A DNA stretch of 64,000 nt from Hirschia sp964352025 (GTDB lineage Bacteria > Pseudomonadota > Alphaproteobacteria > Caulobacterales > Hyphomonadaceae), in contig CAYGPZ010000001.1 in assembly GCA_964352025.1 (NCBI GenBank), positions 186,001 through 250,000 of the forward strand, given 5' to 3'. The notes beneath the pieces were generated by a model. It saw only the letters and a list, made by a program, of their open reading frames with translations, was not told where the DNA came from and did no database searches. Numbering within the stretch: position 1 is the first letter of the stretch; the number at the start of each line of letters is the position of its first letter. A program made the position numbers and the translations under genes. Below, in pieces: positions 16,577 through 24,954 of the stretch.

Positions 16577-19488
16577 TGGCGATTGAATTTGAAAAAAATA
16601 TAGATCCAGCGCCAAGCGGTAGTATTTCATCAGTTGATGCGCGGCACAGACGTAAAGTCGCGATTAAAAACCGTAAGAAAGAGAAGTATTCCAGAGATTT
16701 GGGTTTTGACTCAGAGCGTTCAACCTATTGGAGCCGTTGGCTCACAATTTGGAATATTATTCGGCCTATCTGGCCACTATTTATGGCAAATTTGTTCGTC
16801 ATTGCAGTTGCTTTCGGGACTGATCAAGGGCGTGAAGCCGCGAAGTTCGCGATGACCTATTCTGGTCAATATCCAATAGTTCGTCCAATAGCGACTGCTT
16901 TGGCTTTGACGTGGTTCGCGATATCTCTGCATGAAGTGTGTTTGCGCGCAATAACGCGGGATTATCCATTTACGACACGCGCAAACCCGATGCTGAAGCA
17001 TCGGTTTGTTATCGCATTCATCGTCTCGCTGATTACGCCGCTTGTTTTCTTCATTTTCTATGTGAATACATTAGTTGATGTTGCGGGGAATGATCCGGCC
17101 ATTATGCGTGGGCTGCCTTTTGAAAGCTTTTTAATTGATGGAAAATACCTAGACCTGTCATTGGTCACCCTTGTAGGAGCTATCGCTTTATCAGCGACTT
17201 ATGATGGATTTGGGTATTTCTTTCGACACCGCATTGTAAAATATTCTCGGCCAATTGAGCGTGTCGCTTTGAATATGTTCCCAATATTATTGGCTCTATT
17301 CATTTTAATGTTGGCTTGGAATTATGTTCTTGCCCCGCTCGTTTGGTTGCTTGTGGCCATGGTTCAGGCGGGTGGAATGCTTGAAGAAGTCGCAGGGCGC
17401 CAAGCAGCTCGCACAGGTACGATTTTGACGGCTATGTCATTGGTCGGGTCTGCGTGCGTTATAAAGACAGTTCACCGTGTCAGTATGCGACGCCATTACG
17501 CGAATTTTCATCAGTTCGTTGTGTTTAGGGCATGGCATAATTGGGCCATGGGCCTATTGTTTTTAGTGTCACTTGGAATGGCTATCTTATACCTGATTAT
17601 TCCTGGTATTATGGCGTCTCTTTTTGGTCCTGTATTTACCCTGTTGGCCAGTGTGGGTTTGTTGGCAGGCATATTTACATTCCTTGCAATTCTCGCATCT
17701 CATTATCATGGTTTTCCCACGATCGTGGCAGTCGTCTTTTTAATGGGGCTTGGACCAGTTTTAGGCCCGGTGAAATTTCATAACATTGCTCTCACCCAAC
17801 CAGACGCCCAATTGGTGACAAAGAAAAGCACAGGACTACCAACCCATACTGATCTGCCGATTATGGAAGATGCAGTCAGGTTATGGCGGGAAAGTCGGCC
17901 TAGCGATGCGCCGGCAATAGTGGTTTTAGCTGAGGGCGGAGGCATACGAGCGGCGCTTCATACGGCGAGCTTATTGTCGTGCTTGGATGAAACACTCTCT
18001 GGTGAGCTATACGATAACATCTTTACGATGTCCGGCGTGTCGGGCGGTGCTGTTGGGGTTGGTAGTTATTTAGCTGCGCGTGCCGATGGTATGGCTGATG
18101 GTATGTCGCCTATGACCCAAGAGAAATGGAATGAAGATCGCTGTGGGTTTGATCTAGAAAAGAGGCGAGGGGAGTTTAAAGCGACACCTAAAATGTCCGC
18201 GCGAAATCTTTCAGAATTTCTTCAAGCAGATTTCTTTTCACCCGCTCTTGCCGGATTGGTATTTCGAGATTTCCCTCAAGATATCTCGATAGTGTGCGTG
18301 GTTTTTGATTGTGGTTTTGCTGACAGGGCGAAACTATTCGAGGATGCTTTTATATCGACCTACCGCATGATGGGGGATCGTCGCAGTCGTAAAAAGACCG
18401 AAAAAGCGCTCGCGCCAGGGTATGATGGCGATTGGTTTGCGGCTCCATTTCTAAATGTTGTTGATGCCGCTAATCAGCGCGCTGACATAGATGAAATTGG
18501 CCCAATCGTAATGCTAAATTCGTTTGATGCGAAGTCTGGGCGTCCGGCTGTGGTGTCGAATGTGTCGTTGAAAAGCGACGGCTGGGAAGATGAAGCCAAA
18601 TCTGGCGGTAGCGTTTATGGAATGACGAATTTGCTCGAGAAAATGTGTGGAGGCCAAAGTATTTCACTTGCGACTGCAGCACACCTTTCTGCACGTTTCC
18701 CGCTTGTCAGTCCTCCGGGCCGTTTGGAATTGGATGATTGTGAAGAACGCGCAGAGCAGGCCAAATTAGACGACCCGAAAGAGGCTGGCATAGGTTTGTT
18801 CGTGGATGGCGGGTATTTTGACAATTCTGGTGCGGCTTCATCTCAAGCCGCTATTAAATTATTGCGTGAGCAAGATAGAGAGCAATGCCTGTCAGATTTA
18901 AAAGCTGCATCAAATGGTGGCGCAAATGCGATACGCAATTGTTCCAGACCAATAATTGTTCTGCACGTTGTACATCGTTCTCACGCTGGTGAAGCAAGAG
19001 ATACGCGCCTTAGCCCATTTTACGAATTAGCGACCCCAGCAGAGGCTGTGATGGCCGCGCGGGGCGTGCATGGCGATGTTCCTATTCAACGGTTATGTGA
19101 GAGTGCTGCAGGTCGTATCAAAGCGCCTGTTGGATGTCGCAAGTTGAATGGTTGGCTAGCGGATGCCGATCTGGAAGTTTCTGAACGGGAATATGCTGAA
19201 AAACTTATTCACGATGAAGATGTCGTGTTCGAAACATGGATTGATTTTGATCAGAATAATGCGGCACCCCGCTTAATCTGGATGAGGTCGCCGCTCCAGT
19301 TCGCTGCGGATGTCGATGATGTTGATGTGCGTTTGCCATTAGGGTGGCTGCTTGGAGAGACAGGGCCAACTATTTTGAAACGCGTGGATGAGCACGTCGA
19401 TCGTATGCGCTCAAGTTTGCGCTGTTATGTGCAGGATAATTATTCACCAGAGAATTTGCTTCAATGTCAGGCGCAAGCCTTTAACTGA
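16576..19488 (+). CDS. polytopic membrane protein with C-terminal patatin-like phospholipase domain
   Basis: The 970-aa protein has a basic N-terminus (about 50 residues), around ten hydrophobic segments between residues about 55 and 410, and then a patatin domain. The oxyanion loop EGGGIRAA lies near residue 452, the nucleophile elbow GVSGG near 486-490, and the catalytic Asp in VDGGYFDNSGA near 742. All dyad residues are present, so it should hydrolyse phospholipids or lysolipids, probably at the inner membrane. A C-terminal part (about 850-970) is unassigned. It is coupled to the macro-domain gene through a TGATG junction with CGGAGGG upstream. Predicted membrane attachment plus a macro/nucleotide-sensor partner suggests a regulated membrane-damaging or lipid-signalling effector. 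This is inference; family calls are firm. Confidence 0.85.
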   Translation: MAIEFEKNIDPAPSGSISSVDARHRRKVAIKNRKKEKYSRDLGFDSERSTYWSRWLTIWNIIRPIWPLFMANLFVIAVAFGTDQGREAAKFAMTYSGQYPIVRPIATALALTWFAISLHEVCLRAITRDYPFTTRANPMLKHRFVIAFIVSLITPLVFFIFYVNTLVDVAGNDPAIMRGLPFESFLIDGKYLDLSLVTLVGAIALSATYDGFGYFFRHRIVKYSRPIERVALNMFPILLALFILMLAWNYVLAPLVWLLVAMVQAGGMLEEVAGRQAARTGTILTAMSLVGSACVIKTVHRVSMRRHYANFHQFVVFRAWHNWAMGLLFLVSLGMAILYLIIPGIMASLFGPVFTLLASVGLLAGIFTFLAILASHYHGFPTIVAVVFLMGLGPVLGPVKFHNIALTQPDAQLVTKKSTGLPTHTDLPIMEDAVRLWRESRPSDAPAIVVLAEGGGIRAALHTASLLSCLDETLSGELYDNIFTMSGVSGGAVGVGSYLAARADGMADGMSPMTQEKWNEDRCGFDLEKRRGEFKATPKMSARNLSEFLQADFFSPALAGLVFRDFPQDISIVCVVFDCGFADRAKLFEDAFISTYRMMGDRRSRKKTEKALAPGYDGDWFAAPFLNVVDAANQRADIDEIGPIVMLNSFDAKSGRPAVVSNVSLKSDGWEDEAKSGGSVYGMTNLLEKMCGGQSISLATAAHLSARFPLVSPPGRLELDDCEERAEQAKLDDPKEAGIGLFVDGGYFDNSGAASSQAAIKLLREQDREQCLSDLKAASNGGANAIRNCSRPIIVLHVVHRSHAGEARDTRLSPFYELATPAEAVMAARGVHGDVPIQRLCESAAGRIKAPVGCRKLNGWLADADLEVSEREYAEKLIHDEDVVFETWIDFDQNNAAPRLIWMRSPLQFAADVDDVDVRLPLGWLLGETGPTILKRVDEHVDRMRSSLRCYVQDNYSPENLLQCQAQAFN

Positions 19489-19503
19489 CGGGAACTAATG
19501 ATG

Positions 19504-19580
19504 TGGCGTCCCCGGCAGGATTCTAACCTGCGACCTGCCGCTTAGGAGGCGGCTGCTCTATACGGCTGAGCTACGGAGAC
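19504..19580 (-). tRNA. tRNA-Arg (anticodon CCT)
   Basis: On the minus strand a complete cloverleaf can be folded: a 7-bp acceptor stem (GTCTCCG with CGGGGAC, one G-U), D-arm, anticodon stem GCCGC/GCGGC around loop CTCCTAA with anticodon CCT, variable AGGTC, T-arm GCAGG/CCTGC, discriminator G and encoded CCA (complement at 19504-19506). It reads AGG codons. Confidence 0.95.
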
Positions 19581-19660
19581 ACGCACAATCCGATTTTAGA
19601 ATATGTTGCCATTGATAGCTAGTGTTCCGGCCATTGCTTGGTATGAGCCTAAGCTGGGCC

Positions 19661-19703
19661 TTTAACTTCGCCAACTTAGTGTGCGTGGTTCAATCGGGTG
19701 TTC
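19661..19703. repeat. 43-bp direct repeat, copy 1 (fragment of Rieske gene 3' end)
   Basis: This segment matches 22224-22266 with two mismatches. Copy 2 is the last codons and stop of the Rieske oxygenase gene. Copy 1 on the minus strand still reads as the same C-terminal residues (HPIEPRTLSWRS, then stop), with one Asn-to-His change and one silent change. Copy 1 is thus a remnant of a duplicated oxygenase gene end. Confidence 0.85.
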
Positions 19704-19722
19704 GGTTCAAACGTTTGAACCG
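19703..19722. promoter_or_regulatory. perfect 20-bp palindrome, LacI/GalR-type operator candidate
   Basis: CGGTTCAAACGTTTGAACCG is an exact 20-bp inverted repeat with the central CG and AAACGTTT core typical of LacI/GalR-family operators. It lies 121 bp before the start of the TonB receptor gene, directly next to the 43-bp repeat. No LacI-family gene is in the window. Confidence 0.65.
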
Positions 19723-19843
19723 ATGTTAAAGTAGATCCAGATTTTACACGGAAATTTTTCACATAAAGCGACGGATTTACCAAGGCACGTACGTTTACTT
19801 GTTATATCCTTCCGCTCGTGTCTTTTGTGCAGAGAATGTGTTT

Positions 19844-22213
19844 ATGAAAAAATCAATTTTGGCTGTGAGTTTATGTGCTGGTTCCGTCAGTTTGAATAGC
19901 ATTGCGACGGCTCAGGACGATTTAAATTTAGACACGATCGTTATCGAGAGTTCGAAGGTTTTAAATGCTGAACTAGGTATTATCAAACCAGAACTTACAC
20001 TGGATTCATCTGATATCAGCGCATTTGGTGTGACTAGTTTGGAAGACCTTCTTACGGAAATTTCGACGGCAACGGGTGGGGGAGGCGGCCGCCCGGAGCT
20101 ATTGCTGAACGGTAAGCGTATTTCGGGCTTCAGAGAGATCAGAAAATATCCGCCTGAAGCATTGGATCGAGTTGAAGTTTTGTCAGAAGATGCGGCTCTG
20201 CGGTACGGATTTCGTCCTGATAAAAAGGTCATTAACTTCATTTTAAAAGAGTATTTTCATTCGTTAACGGGTGAAGTGTCGTGGGAGACTCCTTCTGATG
20301 GAGGACTGCTTAATACAGAACTTGAGTTGAATAACTTGAGGCTGGCAGGTGAAAATCGTCGTTGGAACACGGATTTTGAATTTAATACTCAAGATGCACT
20401 TTTTGAGAGTGACCGGGATATTTTCGATGCCGATGAAGACAATGGGTCAGTTCGGACACTAGTGCCAGAGAAAGATACGATCGATTTGGTTGGCAGCTTT
20501 TCACATAAGCTTCCCGGTAAAATAAATGCGACGTATTTGGGGGCTATCGTCAATGAAAAGGCCAATAGTGTGTTGGGTGCCAATGAAGATGGCAATCTGA
20601 ACATAAGAGACCAAGATACACTAAGTGGTGAGGCTAGTTTCGTCCTGAACAAAATGCTGGATACAGGCAATTGGACATTAAATGGGAGCTATACATACGA
20701 AAATGTTGATCAGGTCATAAGTATCGCAACATTATCGGACGATATTGCGGAATCGCAGACGACGACTGACGAATATTCCTTCGATGCTGTTTATTTCCGT
20801 AATTTGTTTTCATTGCCCGCAGGAAATGTCGGCACAACATTTCAGGCAGGTTATAGCAGTATCAATCTTTCCAGTACGTCTATATCAGATGGAGAGGTTG
20901 AGGATATCAAATTATCCCGCGATAATATAATTGCTCAAGTCAGCCTTGATGTCCCGATCCTAACCAAAGATTTTGCGTTGGGTGCTTTTTCAACAAATGT
21001 AAATGGCCAGCTGAGCGATCTTTCTGATGCGGGTGATTTGTTGTCGCTGGGCTATGGCTTAACTTGGCAGCCAGTCAATCAATTACAGATGATGGCTTCT
21101 TCAACTTATTCAGAAAATGCACCAAATGTATCGCAATTAGGCGCAGCTTTTCAGGTAACGCCTAATTCTCGCGTGTTTGATTTTACGACAGGCCAGACCG
21201 TTGAAAATATTGAGAAGATCACTGGTGGAAATGCAGCTTTGCTAAATGAAGAAAACCAGCTTTTACGATTGAACGCATCTTGGAAACCGTTTTCTAAAAA
21301 GCGATTAGATATCGTAGCAACTTACACCGATGAGCGCATTGAGAATGCAATTTCTTCCTTTCCGGATCTCTCACCAATAATTGAAGAAGCCTATCCTGAA
21401 CGCGTGGTACGAAACGACACTGGACAGTTGATATTAATTGATACCCGTGCATTGAATTTTGCGGAAAAAATAGAGAAAAAACTTAATATTAGTTTCAATT
21501 GGTCTAAATCACTTAAGGCTGGAAAACGTCCAAATTTATCACCCGAAGAGCGTCAGAAGTTAAGATCTGTCTATGGCAAACGTCGCAGCAAAGATGCAGA
21601 TCGCCCACCGCAAAAGGCTCGGCAAGGGGAGAATGCGGAAGTCGTACCTTCTGGCCAAGATGCTTCAGCTCAGGGTAAGACTAGGCGCGGCGGACGGCCT
21701 AGTGGTAGAGGGCGAGGGCCGTGGGGACGTGGTCAGGGTCGCATATATTTCAGAGCATCTTATGATTGGGCGCTAGAAGATACATTATTGATTTCCTCGG
21801 GAGGAGAAAAACTTGATCTTTTGAACGGAGATACAGTCAGTTCTTCTGGAGGAACACCTGAGCATACGATTTCAGCGCGTGGAGGGTATTCTAAAGGGGC
21901 AGTTGGATTAAACTCACGGATGAATTGGGAAAGTGGCACGCAGGTAAATGGAAGCGAATTGGGCATTTTAAGTTTTGACCCGTTGCTCACCATCGATGCG
22001 CGCATACGCTATAATTTTGACAGGAAGCCTGCGTTGATTGCCAAATATCCAATACTAAGTGCGACTAGTATTTCTCTGGCAGTTGATAATATTTTCAATG
22101 AGAAACGCAGTGTGACGAGTGAAGATGGAAATGTGCCTGTTAGTTACCAGCCAGATATATTCGATCCTTTAGGGCGGACCATAGAATTTAAACTTCGAAA
22201 GCTGATCTTTTAA
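19844..22213 (+). CDS. TonB-dependent receptor-like outer membrane protein with Arg/Gly-rich loop
   Basis: The 789-aa protein has a signal peptide (about 1-23, MKKSILAVSLCAGSV.. ending ATAQ), a plug-like domain (about 30-140) with a Gly run followed by RPELLLNGKRISGFREI and PEALDRVEVLSEDAALRYGF, and a beta-barrel ending in a C-terminal Phe (KLRKLIF). Residues about 566-634 form a strongly basic, Arg/Gly/Pro-rich insert, followed by GRIYFRASYDWALEDTLL. I recall similar Gly/Arg-rich inserts in a sphingomonad/caulobacterial receptor subgroup with the same plug. The ATG at 19844 is chosen because the signal peptide begins there; an upstream in-frame TTG is unlikely. A perfect palindrome upstream suggests repressor control, perhaps by a sugar. 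Substrate unknown. Confidence 0.87.
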   Translation: MKKSILAVSLCAGSVSLNSIATAQDDLNLDTIVIESSKVLNAELGIIKPELTLDSSDISAFGVTSLEDLLTEISTATGGGGGRPELLLNGKRISGFREIRKYPPEALDRVEVLSEDAALRYGFRPDKKVINFILKEYFHSLTGEVSWETPSDGGLLNTELELNNLRLAGENRRWNTDFEFNTQDALFESDRDIFDADEDNGSVRTLVPEKDTIDLVGSFSHKLPGKINATYLGAIVNEKANSVLGANEDGNLNIRDQDTLSGEASFVLNKMLDTGNWTLNGSYTYENVDQVISIATLSDDIAESQTTTDEYSFDAVYFRNLFSLPAGNVGTTFQAGYSSINLSSTSISDGEVEDIKLSRDNIIAQVSLDVPILTKDFALGAFSTNVNGQLSDLSDAGDLLSLGYGLTWQPVNQLQMMASSTYSENAPNVSQLGAAFQVTPNSRVFDFTTGQTVENIEKITGGNAALLNEENQLLRLNASWKPFSKKRLDIVATYTDERIENAISSFPDLSPIIEEAYPERVVRNDTGQLILIDTRALNFAEKIEKKLNISFNWSKSLKAGKRPNLSPEERQKLRSVYGKRRSKDADRPPQKARQGENAEVVPSGQDASAQGKTRRGGRPSGRGRGPWGRGQGRIYFRASYDWALEDTLLISSGGEKLDLLNGDTVSSSGGTPEHTISARGGYSKGAVGLNSRMNWESGTQVNGSELGILSFDPLLTIDARIRYNFDRKPALIAKYPILSATSISLAVDNIFNEKRSVTSEDGNVPVSYQPDIFDPLGRTIEFKLRKLIF

Positions 22214-22223
22214 ATAGATGGTG

Positions 22224-22266
22224 TTTAACTGCGCCAACTTAGTGTGCGTGGTTCAATCGGGTTTTC
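22224..22266. repeat. 43-bp direct repeat, copy 2 (3' end of Rieske gene)
   Basis: This copy covers the stop codon and last 13 codons of the Rieske oxygenase gene and matches 19661-19703 at 41 of 43 positions. The two copies bracket the 2.5-kb TonB receptor gene. Confidence 0.85.
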
Positions 22267-23364
22267 AAATTCACGATCTTCGGTGCGGCTTGCGGCCCAT
22301 TCACGTTTTAATTGTTGATACCATTTGGCCTGCACATCGATATCGTCTATCCACAGCATGGCTTTTTGGTATTTCATGCCGCGATTCTGCAGATCGACCA
22401 TTTCCTTATCCTGCAGCAAGAATTTCCGGCCCATACGTTTCACTATAGGTGTCGCGAGCTTTAAAAGTGGCGCATTCTCAATCCAAGTTATTTGGGTGAC
22501 TTTTGTCAGCTTTTCTTGGCTAGGTGTAAGGCAGGTAAGGGTAAAAAATCTCGCCTGTTCGTTTTCAACAACTTCCCACCTTAAACCCGGAAGCTGGAAT
22601 ACGATTTCCGTGCTGACATTATCACCAAACACCATGGAATATAGCTTGGAGTTACCAGATGGCTGATGGCGCGCTATGGCCCAACCACGAGTACGTGGTT
22701 CAAAAGGCTTTTTCTTAATTTTAAATCCGGATGAGGGTGGTCTCCACCACCATTGATTATGAACAAACGGTACGTGTGCTGGGTCCATCAGGCCGACCAC
22801 AGCATCATCCATGTGTGCGTTGAAGTCTTCTGATATTACAAATGTTGGACTGTCAGGCAGTTTTCCAAATTCGGGTGGCGGTAGAATTGGTTCGCCATCA
22901 AAGCGCGGATTGTGAGAAATATAGATATAGACGACGTCATTGGCTTCATGCAGCGGGTATTTTCTAACCTTTACGCGAGAGGGCTCCATCTTATCATCAG
23001 GGGTGAGGGACGGCATATGCTTGCAAACACCATCAGCCGTACCAAACCGCCATCCATGATAGGGACATTCTATCGTCGGGGAGCCATCGGTATCTAATTG
23101 ACGACCCGCAGATAGGGGGACAAGGCGGTGAGGGCAGATATCACGCAGTGCAAAGGCTTTCCCATCGCCTGAACGTCCTAGCAGAACTGGCTGACCAAGA
23201 ATTTCAAGGTGCGTGTGTTTTCCAGCAATAAGCTCTTTTGACGTTATCGCGAAATACCAGCAATCTGTTAGCCAGCCCTCCTCTGTAATGCCGATCTTTT
23301 TCTTTGCCGGAGCTGGTGCCGGTTTGAGTGAAAGTGACGGTGTCATATTTGAATTGTCTGGCAT
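22225..23364 (-). CDS. Rieske [2Fe-2S] aromatic-ring-hydroxylating oxygenase subunit
   Basis: The 379-aa protein has an N-terminal Rieske domain with cluster ligands CPHR (about residue 77) and CPYHGW (about 99), and a C-terminal mononuclear iron domain with DPAHVPFVH (about 165) supplying the two His ligands. The size and domain order are those of the large subunit of single-component-type oxygenases such as vanillate or phenylpropionate demethylase-like enzymes. Reductase partners are not nearby. It is convergent with the TonB receptor gene, and its 3' end is duplicated on the far side of that gene. Substrate unknown. Confidence 0.9.
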   Translation of the reverse strand: MPDNSNMTPSLSLKPAPAPAKKKIGITEEGWLTDCWYFAITSKELIAGKHTHLEILGQPVLLGRSGDGKAFALRDICPHRLVPLSAGRQLDTDGSPTIECPYHGWRFGTADGVCKHMPSLTPDDKMEPSRVKVRKYPLHEANDVVYIYISHNPRFDGEPILPPPEFGKLPDSPTFVISEDFNAHMDDAVVGLMDPAHVPFVHNQWWWRPPSSGFKIKKKPFEPRTRGWAIARHQPSGNSKLYSMVFGDNVSTEIVFQLPGLRWEVVENEQARFFTLTCLTPSQEKLTKVTQITWIENAPLLKLATPIVKRMGRKFLLQDKEMVDLQNRGMKYQKAMLWIDDIDVQAKWYQQLKREWAASRTEDREFENPIEPRTLSWRS

Positions 23365-23480
23365 GCTCGCGCTCGTATTCTTAGACGCTTAGAGGGTATT
23401 TGATCTTCCATGCGCTTTTGCGAACCGTAATGCAAGAAGATTGAAAACACTAGATGAGCATGCTCAGTTTGCGAAGTGGT

Positions 23481-23786
23481 TTATTGAGCCACAGTCATAG
23501 AATGACCTGACACGTCTTTTTCGCGGTTTCCTATTGTATTCATAAGTTTAAGACTCAAAATACACGCGGCTAGCATGAAAGTGATCAAGTTCGCGATTAT
23601 AACTGGCCAGCTGACCACCATTATACCGTAAACAAACCATAGGGCGACGCCTGTCGTGAACAATGCATACATGGCTAGAGAGATGCCGTCAGTATTACGG
23701 GATTTTAGGGCCAAAATTGCTTGAGGGAGGAATGAGCCAGTCGTAAGACTTGCTGCGGCAAGGCCAATAATTTCTGAAATAGGCAT
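23481..23786 (-). CDS. SemiSWEET-type sugar transporter (PQ-loop, MtN3 half-repeat)
   Basis: The 101-aa protein has three transmembrane helices in the SemiSWEET arrangement: GLAAASLTTGSFLPQ with the Pro-Gln turn (about 7-22), a second helix containing ALWFVYGI (about 42-56) and a third after VIIANLITF. These proteins dimerise to a small sugar uniporter. Two residues-level signatures (PQ; WFVYG followed by an Asn-containing helix) support the call. AGGAGG-like sequence precedes the ATG at 23786. It may share function with the palindrome-controlled receptor, but this is not shown. Confidence 0.85.
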   Translation of the reverse strand: MPISEIIGLAAASLTTGSFLPQAILALKSRNTDGISLAMYALFTTGVALWFVYGIMVVSWPVIIANLITFMLAACILSLKLMNTIGNREKDVSGHSMTVAQ

Positions 23787-24220
23787 GTACGGTTCCTCCT
23801 TGTGGGTGCTTAAAGTGAAGGCTTGGATTCGTGATAGCTATTTGGACATGATTTGTCGAATTGCAAATTGTAGGTGCCATGCAATTTTGTATGCCTGAAG
23901 CGTGAGTGCGAAGCCTGCCTATGGTTTTGGGGTGGGTAAAGTGATGTAAAAGTGCTTCAGTTATTCGGTTATTGGAAAATAAGTTGGTGTAGAAATTGTA
24001 CTAATTTTATCAGTATTTACGTCCTTAGTATGTATATACTGCGTTGATATTTAAGTGAAAGAGTTAGTTTATCAAAGTATATCCTGTGAGTAAATGTTCC
24101 GTATTTGTGTAAATATTGCATTTCAATTTGATATTTTCTCTTGATTGTCACCAGACTGTCGTGAAGAATCGCTTACATCTACGATTGCAGAACGCGTTTT
24201 TATAATTCTGCATGGTTTAC
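23787..24220. other. AT-rich intergenic region, no gene seen
   Basis: More than 400 nt between the SemiSWEET and HNH genes. It contains a good -10-like TATAAT at about 24201-24206 near its right end, but no convincing frame or RNA gene. Confidence 0.5.
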
Positions 24221-24251
24221 GGCTGCTAGCCGCGAACGCGGCGCAGCAGCC
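24221..24251 (+). promoter_or_regulatory. GC-rich hairpin in the leader of the HNH nuclease gene
   Basis: GGCTGC (24221-24226) pairs with GCAGCC (24246-24251), and inside it CCGCG (24230-24234) pairs with CGCGG (24237-24241). It stands out in AT-rich surroundings, between a TATAAT box at 24201 and the AGGAGG Shine-Dalgarno at 24261. No T-run follows, so it is not a simple terminator; a role in mRNA stability or protein binding is possible. Confidence 0.5.
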
Positions 24252-24272
24252 TCTGTATACAGGAGGATCGTT

Positions 24273-24872
24273 ATGGCTGAATTATTAGCGAAGCAGATTG
24301 CTTCCTCGCCTGCGCTCGTCTTGAACGCAGACTTTAGACCGCTTTCTTATTTTCCGTTGTCATTATGGCCGTGGCAAGAAGCGGTGAAAGCAGTGTTTTT
24401 GGAGCGCGTAGATGTCGTGGCTCAATACGATTTCACTGTACATTCTCCATCTTTTGAAATGCGTGTGCCGTCTGTTATTGCCTTGCGGGAATATGTTAAA
24501 CAGGACCGCGCGCCAGCATTCACACGATTTAACTTATTCCTAAGAGATGGATTTCAGTGCGTGTATTGTGGATCACCGGATGATTTAACTTTTGACCACG
24601 TTATTCCAAGATCAAAGGGCGGTCGTACGAGCTGGCAGAATATTGTGACGGCTTGTAGTCCGTGTAATTTGCGTAAAGGTGGGCGTATGCCAGCCGAGGC
24701 GAATATGGTGCTCAATCCGCTACCCGGGCAGCCAGATACGCACCATTTACAAAAAATGGGACGTAAATTCCCTCCCAATCATTTGCACGAATCTTGGTTG
24801 GACTATCTATATTGGGACATTGAATTGCAAAATGACCCTAATAATATGGCCAATGAACAAGTAAGAAGCTGA
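24273..24872 (+). CDS. HNH endonuclease
   Basis: The 199-aa protein has an HNH domain at about residues 85-140: zinc-binding CVYCG, then TFDHVIPRSKGG with the catalytic His, and a second zinc pair CSPCN. The N-terminal part (ALVLNADFRPLSYFPLSLWPWQEAVKAV, read in pieces) matches a widely conserved stand-alone HNH family found in many proteobacteria and cyanobacteria, with no known biological role. AGGAGG is well placed before the ATG. It ends at a strong terminator shared with bipA. Confidence 0.9.
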   Translation: MAELLAKQIASSPALVLNADFRPLSYFPLSLWPWQEAVKAVFLERVDVVAQYDFTVHSPSFEMRVPSVIALREYVKQDRAPAFTRFNLFLRDGFQCVYCGSPDDLTFDHVIPRSKGGRTSWQNIVTACSPCNLRKGGRMPAEANMVLNPLPGQPDTHHLQKMGRKFPPNHLHESWLDYLYWDIELQNDPNNMANEQVRS

Positions 24873-24900
24873 GCTTCATTTTTGTATGCATGTGAATAAA

Positions 24901-24940
24901 AAAGCCCCGTCAGAAATATCTGACGGGGCTTTGAATTTTT
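24901..24940. terminator. bidirectional Rho-independent terminator between HNH gene and bipA
   Basis: A perfect 13-bp stem, AAAGCCCCGTCAG with CTGACGGGGCTTT (24901-24913 and 24920-24932), encloses a 6-nt loop, with A-runs on one side and TTTTT after it. It serves two converging genes. Confidence 0.92.
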
Positions 24941-24954
24941 ATTCGCTGGGAAGC

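Noticed and set aside
19504..22266. Integrated element using the tRNA gene as attachment site
   Set aside because: No integrase, and the 43-bp repeat matches the Rieske gene rather than the tRNA.
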